Source: Leptasterias polaris (taxonomy: Eukaryota > Echinodermata > Asteroidea > Forcipulatida > Asteriidae). From it: a stretch of 64,000 nucleotides of DNA. The DNA is taken from the NCBI GenBank assembly GCA_037783415.1, contig JAZGTN010000016.1, positions 555,001 through 619,000 of the forward strand, written 5' to 3'. Below the pieces are notes generated by a model. It saw nothing but the letters and a program-made list of their open reading frames with translations, searched no databases and was not told where the DNA came from. Both the position numbers and the translations under genes were made by a program. This document shows positions 36,701-50,200 of the stretch, piece after piece. Positions within the stretch are counted from its first letter, which is position 1, and each line of letters opens with the position of its first letter.

Positions 36701-39700
36701 AAAATTGAAGGAAACCAGTTACATATGACATGGTATTTTGACTGGTAAATTTATTCTGCTAAACAAAATTGAAACATTTTTTGCATTCATTGTTTATGTT
36801 TTGTGTAGCGCATAGAGGCTCCTGCATTATGCGCTATATAAATATCTCTTATTATTATTATTATTCTAGCTTCTTGTTTCAATTTGTCTTTTATTTAATG
36901 AACAAACCAGTTTTATTGAGAATAAGGTTAACAGCCAGAATACCATGTCACAGGTACTATCTGTGATGGGTAGCAGGGTCTTTTTTTAAAAAGGCACTGT
37001 ACACGTTTGGTAATTACTCAAAATATATATTAGCATAAAAACTTACTTGGTAACGAGCAACGGAGAGCTGTTGATAGTATAAAACATTGTGAGAAACGAC
37101 TCCCTCTGAAGTAACGTAGTTTTTGAAAAAGAGGTAATTTCTCACTAAAATAATAAAAGACTTCTGGCCAGAAGCCTTTTATTCCTATCTGAAAGTACAC
37201 TAATTTGTACAACAAGAGTGTTTTTTCTTTCATCATTTTCTTGCAACTTCAATGACCAATTGAGCCCAAATTTCGTAATTGTTTACAAGTAACCGGAAAC
37301 GGGGGTCAAGTCATACTCTCAGATTTTCTTTGTTGATTTCATGAACTTATTTTACTTTCATAAATTTCATGGCTTAATTTTACTTTCCCAACATAATGGT
37401 ACAATTTTGTATAGCCATAAAACCAGGTTACAATACGGGAAAGCTCTTATGAAGAATTTATGAGCTCGACCACAAAAAACTCAGAAAATATACATTCTTT
37501 TCACGAAATGGATGTTTTTACATTGAATTACTTGGGCTAGCTGTATAAGCAAAGAATGCACGCGCACAAGCAAAACTTCCCTGCTAACCTGTAAATATGC
37601 TTGACGTAAGACTAGAGGGGAAATCCTTGCTTCTGTAAGCGCCAATTCTTTGCTTACAGTAAGCAGAGCCATGAAAATGGGCCCTTGTCACTTATACTGA
37701 AAACTCAACTCAGGAATAAAAATTTACCTTAGCGAAACAAACAAATAAATGTCTCTCACAAGGCACCTACGGATTCTATTAGATTCCTCGCGGTCATCAC
37801 TACAAAATCAACAACATTTTTTTACTCATTTTTCGATCGGTTCTTTTGGTCATCAATCCCGTCAACCTGACATAAATACGAACATAATGATGCAGACCCT
37901 ACCCATAAAACATGTAAAAAACCCCGTTAAGGTTTTGTGTCAATCTCAAGTCAACAGTGATGGAGAGTCACTGAATCGGACAGCGCCATCATTTATCTAC
38001 TGTTATTTTCACATTAATTTTAGCACCAAAAAAGTGTAAATTTTAAATATTTAACAATACTTCCAATTCTGTGAATTGCTGTTATTAAAATTATTAAAAT
38101 TGTGGATAACATTGTTGAGACTTACCTTATTGATCTCTAAAGCTTCTTTTAATGCCTTGATTTCCTGTAGATGGGAACATATAATATCAAAATCAAATAA
38201 TCAAATATGACCGGCAGACAAATTTATTTTTGTTTTATTTAGGGAGGATCTCAAAAGTTGGGCATGTTCTCGGTGCGAAAGAACGTACCCGTGGGCACAC
38301 GCCCGCAATCCATTTGACCTCCAGAACGTTCCACTCATTGTGCCGAAGTACGGGAGCCATACTACCCGAGTGAATACGTGCATTTGTATTTCGACATTCC
38401 AACATAACGTTTCGCAGGTCCAACATGTAATGGTCCACGATCATGCGCTGGAATACTTATCCGATCTAACTATAACGTTCCTACCGTACTGATCCTAGAA
38501 ACGCTCCCTAAATTGAAGATTTTGCTGCAAGTTAATATTTTTCAATTGAAGTGTTTTTAATATCCGCCAGAATAATGGAATGGTCCACGATCATGCGCTA
38601 GAATACTTATCCGATCCAACTATAATGTTCCTACCGTACTGATCCTAGAAACGCTCCGTAATTTGAAGATTTTGCTGCAAGTTAATATTTTTCAATTGCA
38701 ATGTTTTAAATATCCACCAGATTGACGGAACAGTCCACGAGCACACGCTGGAATACTTGACTGATACGTTCCGACCGTTCTGACTTTTGAGATGCTAACT
38801 TACACTACACCAAAGTGTGAAAAGCACTGCACACTCAGTGCCGGAAAACCAAAGTCACAGGAATATTACTCAGGTGGGGTTCGAACTTAATACGACCCCT
38901 GACTGGTGGAGCCAATGTCTTAGCCACTAGACCACTGAGCGTGCCTAGTGGCGAAAGGCCAGTTCGACGACAAAATCAGTCATTTTTACAACAGATAAAA
39001 AGACACAGTCAAAATAACAGGTAAAGAAGGTATTGAATTTGATGTTAAAGGCACTGGACACGTTTTGTAATTGTCAAAGACCAGTATTCTCACTTGGTGT
39101 ATCCCAACATATGCATAAAATAACAAGCCTGTGAAAATTTGGACTCAATTGGTCATCGCACTTGCAAGAAAATGATGAAAGAAAAAACACCCTTGTTGTA
39201 CAAATTAGTGTGCTTTCAGATAGGAATAAAAAAGGCTTCTGGCCAGAAGTCTTTTATTATTTTAGTGAGAAATTACCTCTTTCTCAAAAACTACGTTACT
39301 TCAGAGGGAGTGGTTTCTCACAATGTTTTATACTATCAACAGCTCTCCGTTGCTCGTTACCAAGTAAGTTTTTATGCTAATATATATTTTGAGTAATTAC
39401 CAAACGTGTTCAGTGCCTTTAAGTTGAAAACAATTTATACTTAAAGGCGGGTATACTTTTGGTAACTATCAAAGACCAGCAGAGATGCCAACATTTCAAA
39501 TTCAAAAAGAGTAATTTGCCCTCAGGCAATATATATAGCATTTAACAGAGATCAGTGTCATACATGTTCTGTGCTTTTTGACGATGTCGTATGCTCCGGC
39601 GCACTGTGTGCAATGTTGATGTCGAGTCACAGCGACCGCGAGCAGATTTCACTACGAAGTTGTAATCCTCTATAAAATCATGTTGTAATGAATCCATCGT

Positions 39701-42700
39701 TGTACTCCAACAAGCGAAAAACTAATCAAACTATTGTATTATTATATTGGTTTTACCTGGCACGCGTAAACAACGAGCACCGTAATAAACATGATTTTAT
39801 CAACAGTGTAGTACGACGAGCAAGACTACACGCGGTTTTCTCAAACGCCCCAATATCAACATCAGTATACCTGGGGCGATTTGGTTAGCAACTGACCATG
39901 GTTGGTTGCCAGTCTTCTAACACACATTGTCTACGTGTAAATCGAGGACACCAGCCTAATACTTATTACGCCCAATTAGGCTCTTCTACCGTGGGCGCGT
40001 TGTTTTCACCGGTTGTTTCGAAAAGGGCCTACGTATGCGCTGTTTCATGCGCTACAATTCGCACAAAAAGTCAGATACCGAATACATTTTAGTGATACGC
40101 GCTATGAAAATAAATAGGATTCAATACACAACACGTACATTAAATGTTTTATTACTAGATATTTATAAAATCGTAAAGAACGAGGCGATGATCGTATTGT
40201 CGTAATTTGATAAATAAATCGTACAAATTACGCCTAAATCGTAAATGTTGGCATCTCTGGACCAGTATCCTCACTTGGTGTGCCCCAACATTATGCATAA
40301 AATAACCAACCTGTGAAAATTTGGGCTCAATGGGTCATCGAAGTTGCAATAAAATAATTGAGCCCACATTTTCACAGCTTTGTTATTTGATGCACATGTT
40401 GGGATACACCAAGTGAGGATACTGGTCTTCGACAATTACCATAAGTATACACTGCCTTTAACCCTTTAAAGACCATTCATTTCCGTATAATCATCACAAA
40501 ACGCCCAGACATTGCTAATATTGTTAGTTTCTTTATTGAAATGTTGTCAGTAAAAATGTCAACATAAATAAAATGAAAGAGAAAATTTAGTTTCTTGTTT
40601 TAGAAATTGGGATACTATGTCAACATACTACATCGGAAAATTTCATATGTGGCCATGACCTTTACTTTGACCTCTTTATGTGAATAGAAGTAGGTTAAAC
40701 TTTGCGGCCGTTTGCGGCCGCTATGGGCATTTTGGTACATGCCGCTTGCGGCCGCTATGGTCTCTAAAGGGTTAAGCAGCTCTATGACATTGGAGCCAGG
40801 ATGGATCTTCTTTTTCTTACCTCATTGGCCTTGGTCATTCCCTCCTCTAGCTCCTTAATCTTAGCATCTGCCTCAGCGTTGGGCTGGCCTTGAAGCTCCT
40901 TCTCAGAATCTACCTTCGCCTGTAACTCCTCGTATTGGGATTTGTAACGTCGGCCGATCTTCTTCACCTGATAGGGAAAGAGACAGGGGACACGACAAAT
41001 AAACCATTATCATGGTGCGGCCATCTTGATTTTCTCCCATTCAAATCAATGTAACCAAACCGAGGCTGGGAGGAAAAATAGTCTGGTTCCTTTTTGTACA
41101 ATGCGTATTAGCATCCATTACCGTTACTGGATACAATGAACATGACCACGATGGTGGCAGCGTGATAAGGTCTACAATGAACAGAGTCTTTTTAATTGAT
41201 TGAAGTATAAAAACCCGGTCTAAACTTCATGCGAATTGCAAACAGAGAAGCAAAGATTAACAACATCATCCCTTCCCAACTTCATTGCTGCAAATTTTGC
41301 AGCAAAATATCTTCTATTGGTCGTGAGTATAGCCTCTTTTAATCTCCAGGAAGATACATTCTTAAGGGTTTTAAAAAGTTTCTCTCTATGTTTCGATGGA
41401 TTAAGACATGGGGGGGGGAAGTGAGAACCATTTTTTTTCTGTGAAATAGTTCCCTCTGAAATCATCAAGCTCCTTCTCCAACTTGGCTATCTTGTCATCT
41501 GAGAGTAATAGGTTTTATACAGGATTGGTAAGGTAAAAAAAACAAACAATTGTTTCAATTTATCAAATAATAAACTACAAGGATTAACGCCGGCACGAAA
41601 GTAGTTGGTTCAAATCACGCTCTAGTCAATTTTTCTTTGTTCAACTTAAAATTGTTTAAATTGAGTCTGAAAGCTTACTGATTATTATGAAGCTCATACT
41701 AGAACTATTTTTTCTGTATACCATTTCTCTCTGTAATGAAGTCATATATGTGACGGGCTCTGTGAAAATGAGTCACTTGGGGGGACAATTCACTTTTGAG
41801 TTTTATACATGGCTGTAAAGAGCACACAACAAGCTTCATTTTGACATCTCATACACACTTGTGTCATTTTGGGTTCAAAAGTTATGACCTTTTGAAAAAC
41901 AAATTATGTCGATATCTGAAAATAACCCCTAATGGAGAAACGGCCCGTTTAATAAAAAAAAATCAAATATTGATGTCAAAAGAGAAATACAAAATAGGAA
42001 CAAAAGGGAAATTAAAAACTGTTTTTATTCATGTTTATCGAAAAAAAAAAAGTTTCTATTTAAGAATTATGAAAAGATAGAACCCTTAAGAGGCAAGAAA
42101 CCGTTTTATCACAAAATTTTATTTCAATTTTTGTTTCACCCTCCCAACACTCAACTGCCCCGTAATTGAAAGTGGGTTGTGCGACAAGCGACTCATTTTC
42201 GTAGAGCCGGTCACATATTTGAGCAAACTGTTCCTGAAATCCTAACAAACAAAAATCCAAAACATGCTGGTTTCGGTTTTTATAACCAAAATTAAGGACA
42301 ATGTGTTTGCATGCTGAAAATTGTACATACTTTTTTACTATTTTCTCCTGACTCACACAACGGATTAAGCCAACATTTTCACAGGTTTGTTATTTCATGT
42401 ATGTGGTTGATCAAAGAAAATATGGGCACTGTCTGCGACTGTTTTGTTTAGCTCTGCCAATCCTGTATGATACCTTTAACTTTCATAAAGAAAAACAAAT
42501 TATGGGGGGAGGGGAGGGGAGGGGGAAACAGGACCAAGGCTACATACAGGCATGCAACTCTTCAGCCGAAAAAAAAAAAGCGGAAAATTACCGATCAACG
42601 ATGTCTTTCCTAGTGGACGTCATCGGCATTTTTCGAGCAAACACCCGGTGTCTGGTTCCTGCCGCATCCCCTTATACATTAAAGCAATAAAAACACTACG

Positions 42701-45700
42701 GAGCCAGACTGTGCAAAAAATAGTGTAGAAGGTATGCTGTACGAGGAGAACTTGTGTCTGTGTCCGGACTGTGTAATGCTTTTGTATGTGTAAACTTCCG
42801 CGAAGCCAGACTTTAAGAACCCTGAACCTTTATTTCTTTTCAATAAGCAATGTTTCCTTCAGCGTGATTTTTTTTTTACGCGGATTTTTTTTCGTAACGG
42901 CGTTATTCTATTTTATAAAAAAAAAGAGTTGCGGAAGAGTTGCATGCCTGTACATAAGTAGACGTTAATGGTTACCCACCTGTTGTATTGTATTCTTCTT
43001 TTCATTTATTTCATTGGTCTTTGACGTGTTCTCCATTTTCAACTGGAACATCCCCTCACTGAAAACAATGAACATCAAACATCAAACAGGTGATAAAAAA
43101 AACCCACAATAGAGCCAAACGATTGTTCCCTCGGTGACTTGCACCACCACAACAATTTTAAATCTTGTTTCAGAACAATTTTAGTGTCATCACAAGTGGG
43201 AAAACTAGGTCATTGCGTCACACACGCGTGTATCTGCTGCAGGCCAAAACTGATAAAAGAAAAAACTGTATAAATAGGCTCTAGTCTTCAGTTGTTCTTT
43301 CGTTTCGTTTGTCCTTTGTTTGTGACCTTTGTCCATGTCTGCCTGTCTTGTGTTTTTGCTTTTTCTGTCTTGCAATTAAAAAATGAAAAAAAATAAAAAA
43401 TTCTGGCAAAGCTGGCATGAGTTTTGTGTATCATTTTATCAATAACCACCCATTTCCTTATAACAGAAACTTTGAATTCTGAGAAGATCTTAGTCTTTGA
43501 AGATCGTTTGTAAAATCCAGGTCCAATTGTTGAACTTTTCTTGCATAAATTATTGAAGAAAAATGCAACTTCTATGGGCTTCTGGTAATCAGTGGAGCCA
43601 GTTTTGGTGAACTTATGGTGAACCACGCACGTCTTCATGCTCACCATACCTTAACATACAGTTTGACTTCCAAAATGGCCGACCTGTTACCCAGTGTGGC
43701 GTCAGTCCAATGGGTCATAAAGGTAACTACTCACAACGTATAGAAATGTTTCAGACATCACCTAACGCTGATTCCCAAATTAAAACATCACTCTTGCCAT
43801 TTTTTTAATTTCACGAAGTGACCTATCGCAATAGGTCTACCCAATTCGTTGGTTTGTTTACAGCGCTCTGCGGGTAAAACTTGTTTTTTTGGTTTTCACA
43901 AAGTGGTGTATGTGTTTAGGAATTATTAAAATAGTAGCAGGAAATAAAACACATTGTCAGCTCTGTACGAATAAAGATGTCAGCTTGATTTTTGTCTTAA
44001 AAAATAAAATAAAAATATAGTAAGCAGACTCTGAAACAGCAGTTTGAAAAATAGTGCAACTTCAATCCTGATCTCCTCTCCAAACACGTTTTTGTTTGGT
44101 TCTGTTGACAAGATAGGTTACTTCGTAATACAGGCAACAAAACATTCATCTGTTTTTAAAAACTACAATTACAATTATATCTACATCTCGTTTTGTTTTT
44201 TTACTCACTTAAGTTTGCTCAGCTCAAGTCTCATCTCTGCCCTGAAACACAGAAACATAATAAGTGTTCAGAAGTTTTGCCAGAAGAAACTGTCGAGGGC
44301 ACAAACGTTCTCACTAAGAATTTGCACAAGTTCTTGTGTTTTCACCCTCCTTTTTAAAGGGGAAACTGACGTGTGATCATGGTCTGCTTGTCTTAAGGCA
44401 ACCGTCTGCAGTGAGTGTGCTAGGAACACTTCCGCAGCAGAGACATTCTTTTAGCAGTCACTCACTATCCCCAGCAAAGTAATGAGAAAACTGAACTCTG
44501 ATTTAATTTCCTTTTTGTGCCTGTCCTTTTCATGCTCCATACGAGGGTTAAATACAGTATACTAAGGACGTTCCCAGTCCTTGGGTGGGATTCAAATCTA
44601 TGACGGCAGACGCCCCCCTCCCAACATTCCAGAGCGGATGTCTTGATCACTTGACCCACCAAGCTTGTGGCGAGAGGTCAGTTAGACAAAAAATAATATG
44701 TGGTGTAATTGAATTTAACAACCATGGAAAAGAAATAAAAGTGAACTTACTGCATATTGGCAAAGTCAGTATTGAGCTTGTTGTTCTCTGTTCTGTAATG
44801 GGCATCAAGGAATATAAACAGACAGAGAACAATCAAATAATAATTTAAAAAAATAATACCAGACATTTATATAGTGAATAATGGAGGAGCTCTTTGCGCA
44901 ACATGAAATGAAATATATAAAGCAATTCGTTTATAAGAATAATAATAATAATAACATTTATATAGCGCTTATTACTGGCATTCCTCAGCTCATTAACTTC
45001 AAGTTACAAAGAGACGAGTCTTTGATTGAGATATGAATGAGTCAGTAGAGGTAGCTTGACGGATACTGAGAGGCAGATTGTTCCATAGTGATGGTGCAGC
45101 TGAGGTGAAAGCTCTTTGACCACAGCGAGTATAGGTACGTGGACCATTTGCTAGTTGATATTGTGAGTTGTATGACGACCGTAAATTGAAGGAATGCATT
45201 GGAACTTTTGGAGAAATTAGACTTTGGAGATATGTAGGAGCATGTCCATTAACTGCCAGGTAAGCGAAGAGAAGAATCTTGTAATTGATGCTTTGAGTAA
45301 TATCTATTCAAAAAAATGAGTCTTTAAAATTCCCTTGAAAATCTGAAAAGAGTCAGCTTGGCGAATATGATGATACTGCTTTATTTCCAGTGACTACGTT
45401 CTTCTGTAAGTTTCGTCAAACCTTGTTAAAACTACACAACGTGAATGGTGTAGGCTTTATTTTAAAGAAAAATTATAAAAAGTAGAATTATCTAGGATAA
45501 ATGATTTACTTTGCAGTATAAATGCAAGATTTCACACAGTGATCATCACAATGAACCTAATCGATTTCAGATAAGGCGCACCAGTAGGTAAGACCCAGTG
45601 ATTTTTGGACCTTTGAAAGTCAGATAAGATGGGTCTTTTACGCAGGACATTGCGATAGAAGGTGCCGCAAATTATGTGTCTCACAATTCAAAATAAAGCT

Positions 45701-46866
45701 CTGCTAATTCTGTTGAAAAAACCAAATACAAATATTAGTTGGTGGCCTGACGTTACAGCGTCGAAACGTCAGGCCACTAACTTATTTTTTGCATTTATAC
45801 CACAGGTCATTTTGGTTGGTAAGCAGTTTGCAACAGCTAATTCTATTGTGAGTACTTTGATACGCCCCTAGGGGTGTGATAAAGCGCTGTATAAGAACCG
45901 AGTATTATTATTACTATAGACCTTATGCATTGACGTCACCAAGCCGCCATCTTAGAGGTAAACTGATGACGAAACAATGGAAACGCGCTGATTTGTACGC
46001 GCGGCGCACAGGACTGGCCAATGAGCATCTTCCGTTTGACCTCTAGGCGAGGGCGCCCTACTCAAATGACGTCATATGCATAAGGTCTATTGTGATAGTA
46101 ACTTCAGAGTTCAATGAAAAATCATGCAGAAATCAGAAAAACTCCTGACAATTCAAAGGCATGTTAAATTAATTCAGCTGGAAGGATGTGATGTCATTAC
46201 CTTGTTGTGGTAAGCTGCGCATTCAGTCTTGAAATCTCGGCTCTGTTTTGGAAAAAAAGTATAGTTTATAGTTTATAGTTTATTGTTTTTACATTCGTGG
46301 CCAATGGCCAAATTACAGTAAAAATTACAATTAATACAAAAATAGTTTACATACAAAAAATAAACAGCATATCGACATTGAAAGCAACATTAAAAGATTC
46401 AAATTGACATAAGTAAACCACCAACAAAACACACAAACGAAAGCAACTACCTATTTAGTAAATTAACAAAATAAGGAATAGGACTGTTTCTAAAAGAAAT
46501 AGGACTGTTTCTATAGACCTTATGCATTGACGTCACCAAGCCTCCATCTTAGAGGTAAACTGATGACGAAACAATGGAAACGCAGATTTGTACGCGCGGC
46601 GCACAGGCCATGGCCAATGAACATCTTCCTTTTGACCTCTAGGCGAGGGCGCCCTACTCAAATGACGTCATGTGCATAAGGTCTAGTCATATGATTGGTA
46701 GTGTAGGTAAAAGAACCAAGAACACTTACAATGAACAAGGAGGGTTTAACCCAAGTGTTTCTGGATCACATAGCAAGCATCCTTGTTTACATGTTTCCTC
46801 AGGCTTGCGAGCTACAGTGATTAAGTTCACTTTGTGAGGCATCCTTGGTTTCATTACCAGAAATAT

Positions 46867-46905
<39 letters not shown>

Positions 46906-47245
46906 GCAGTGCCAGGTGACATAAGGGTAGCTTCGAAGGAGTTAGACAAGATCCAAAAGTACCAAGACCTGGCCAGGGAACTTCGTAAGATTTGGCAGGT
47001 GAAAGTGAAAGTAGTCCCTGTTGTGGTTGGAGCACTTGGTACCATTCCGAAAGCACTGGGGAAACATCTAGATGAAATAGGGACAACTGTGAGGGTAGAT
47101 CTGTTACAGAAGGCAGCACTTTTGGGAACAGCGAGAATCCTGAGAAAGACCCTTGAGATCTAAGGCTACGGGACGTAGTCCGACTCAAGGAGTTACCAAC
47201 ACAAAAGAAAATGTGATCTTTCTTTTGTAGGCTGTGATGAAATGA

Positions 47246-47293
<48 letters not shown>

Positions 47294-50200
47294 TCACAGT
47301 TAAGATCAATCTTAGCTCTTTGTGAAATTGAGCCCAGCAGACCTAAAACTATCTTTCTAAGGCCATCATTTTAAAGAAAATGATAACATTCATGTTGTTT
47401 GAGGTTGCTTTTAATTATCTCTTCATAAACAAACACACACAAAAACCACATAAATAAGGCTGAAACCTCAAAAAAGAAATGAAAAAAGAACAATAGATCA
47501 ATACTGTTTTGCTTCTTTGTTTGAAAGAAACCTAGAGGATCAAAATCACATGTACACTTTATTTTTTAAATGAGATATTGCCTAACATCACAAGGCCAGA
47601 TGGCCACTTCAAGGTGAGGGCTACACTAACGGATTTGGGATATGCATGTAGACCCAAATCAACTGTCACCAGGGGCACGTTGCCACCTACTCCTGGGGCT
47701 GAAACAGGAATATCCCCTTCACAGTCCGTAAGGATGTAGGCATGGGTATCATCCACTAGGAGCCTGGCTGGTAGAGCAGAATGCACTACCTTCCCAACTT
47801 ATTGAATACAGAAAAATAAAGCACCTCCGCATCCTTTATGCAACATGGTCCAAAACACAGAAGTGCTGTAATTTGTAGTCTTAATTCAAGTAGCACTAAG
47901 TATTCTTACTTGTGTCTGAGGTTTTCTTCCCGCTGGTTCTTAATGGTGTTCTTGTTAGCATCCTTCTCAGCACTGTGGGATTCAGATTTAAAAAAAATAC
48001 AACTTAAATCTGACACTGAGGTAAGTACAGGTGATGTAAGTTACAGTGCGCCACCAACTGTTTGCCCTGTAAGAGGTTTTATGTCACATGGCGCCTGGGA
48101 AAGTCTACATCCTGTGCAGCTGAAGGGAGCATCTCAAAAGTAGGACCGGTAGAGAAGTTCTAATTGGATTGGATTGGATTGGATAAATATTCCAGCACGG
48201 ACTCATGGACCGTTCCATTAGACTGCCGGAATGTTCCATTGGAACCTTCAAAATACTTATGCACATACTCTCTCATGTAGGATTGCTCCCGTACTACAAC
48301 ACAATGATGCGGTCCAGCGGAACATTCTGGCAAATGAATGGATTGCAGGCATGTGCCCACTGGAACGTTCTTTTGCACCTAGAACATGCCCAACTATTGA
48401 GACACTCCCAAAAATACAAAGAATGTGCTAGTTGAACACAAAACCTCCACTCATAAACCCAACGACTTTTAACATCAAAGTAGAAACCGTCAGAACTCAC
48501 GGAATCTACCCAGCGAAATGGGGGAAATTAAAGTCTCAAATCAGAAGTCAAGAATCCCTTTTTCAATGGGTGCCCACATGTGCATGTAATGCAACTCCGC
48601 CCAACGGTAAATTACTCAAGGCCTTTTTCAAACTCCTAAGTACACGAAATCTGCCCAACCCATCACATGTTACACCCCAGGTCTGTAATTACACAGAGGC
48701 CATGGCCTCAATTGCCCTGGTCTTGGCCTTGGTGCACCTTTAAAGGTTTCCCATAGACTTCAAGATTTTCCAATGGAAGTGCCCTTTGCAAAATGAAAAA
48801 AAGGCTTGCACTCTCAAAGATCAAATTCCAGGCCTGCGAAGGTTCCCTAAAATGTTTGAGCACACTTGAGGCTAGCAAAGTCTACACCAAAGTCTGTAGT
48901 TAATAGTAATAATAACTAGTTCTTATATAGCGCGTTTTACAATAACGTCTCAATGCGCTTTACATTAGTGTCCTGGTCATTGGGCCAATAACATTCCTTT
49001 AATCTTTCTTTCAGCTCCCTGGGGAGTATACAGCCCCGAGCTCCGTGGTGCTCAGAAGGTTTTTTCGAACACAATATCAACCTCTACCCTCACAGGTACC
49101 TATTCATACCCCTGGGCGAAGAGAGGCAATTATAGCACAAAGTGTCTTGCTCAAGGACACAAGCGTCATGACCGGGATTCAAACCCACACCCCAATGACT
49201 AAACCACCAGAACTTGAATCCGATGCTCTAAACCACTCGGCCATGACACCCTACCAATGGCATTGAGACAGGAGACCAGCCTGAGTGCAGCTACGCAAGG
49301 TAATCTATCAAACTCATGCAAACATCTTTCAGATTAATCTGTTTCTTTTTAATCACACCCAAGTTTACGATACAACCTGAGAAGCGTCAGCAGAGATATC
49401 ACCTGAAGGGGATGCAACTTTTATTTACATAATATTATTTTTTTTTTTTTGAGGGGGGGGGGGGGTGATGATTTATGATTTGAATGAAATTAAATTACAC
49501 AAGTTTTTTCTGCTCTTCTGGATCCGCTCTGTTGCACTGCTCTATCAGACGATTGGTCCGTTGTTTCCAGCGATTAACCTCATTGGTCAGACTGGTCTGA
49601 TCTGCACTCAGAGCGTCTCTCTCTGCAGTCAGTGATCGGTTCTGCTCCTGTAAAGGTTCGATGTCAACCTCTAGCTTACACACCTGTACGTGTAGAAATA
49701 CAAACCCAGTCAACAAAATTATAACTCCCTTGGTGTTATAGTCTCTGGCCAGTTTTTTAAAAAGCCAGTGAAGCCGATGTTTTGGTGGTGGAGTGGCAAT
49801 TAGCACAGTTTCTATTTCATAATGGTGTGGTTGGGTTGGCGTAGCGGTATCTTTCCTCGCATTCCACCTCTCAAGACCCCAGTCAGAATCCTGCCGGGGC
49901 ACTATGTGGATTGAGTTTTCAGTCCCTACCTGACTGCGTTGGATTTCATAATATAATTCTATCAGGGTTTTTTCCTCCCACATCTAAAATTGAAACTTCC
50001 TTCCTTTTTTCTGTTTATTGGGTTCTTGGCTAGTACAGTGATTAAGTTCACTTTTCTGAGAGTCCTTGGCTTCACAATCAGAATTAAATGACGGTACTTA
50101 TCCGCTGGTTTTGGAATAACTTGATTAAGGTCCCTTGGCACAGCAAATAGCCCGCAAGCTTGCAAGTGGTTGTAGTATTAAAGCAGATGAGTGAAGCAGA

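Noticed and set aside
39688..40092. Small proteins found identically at 39.7 and 62.0 kb
   Set aside because: They lie in the two copies of one non-autonomous hAT-like element; identity reflects recent copying, and the frames differ in stops and lack transposase motifs.
41458..41504. Possible extra TPR exon (minus strand, [12 protein letters not shown])
   Set aside because: It looks like coiled coil and follows a CTCAG, but exon 15 ends in phase 0 and this frame needs one carried base. No phase-correct donor leads to exon 16. Exons 15 and 16 already join as in human TPR.
43288..43647. 119-residue minus-strand protein
   Set aside because: No domain, signal peptide or homolog recognised; AT-rich intron, Lys/Phe-biased composition as expected by chance.
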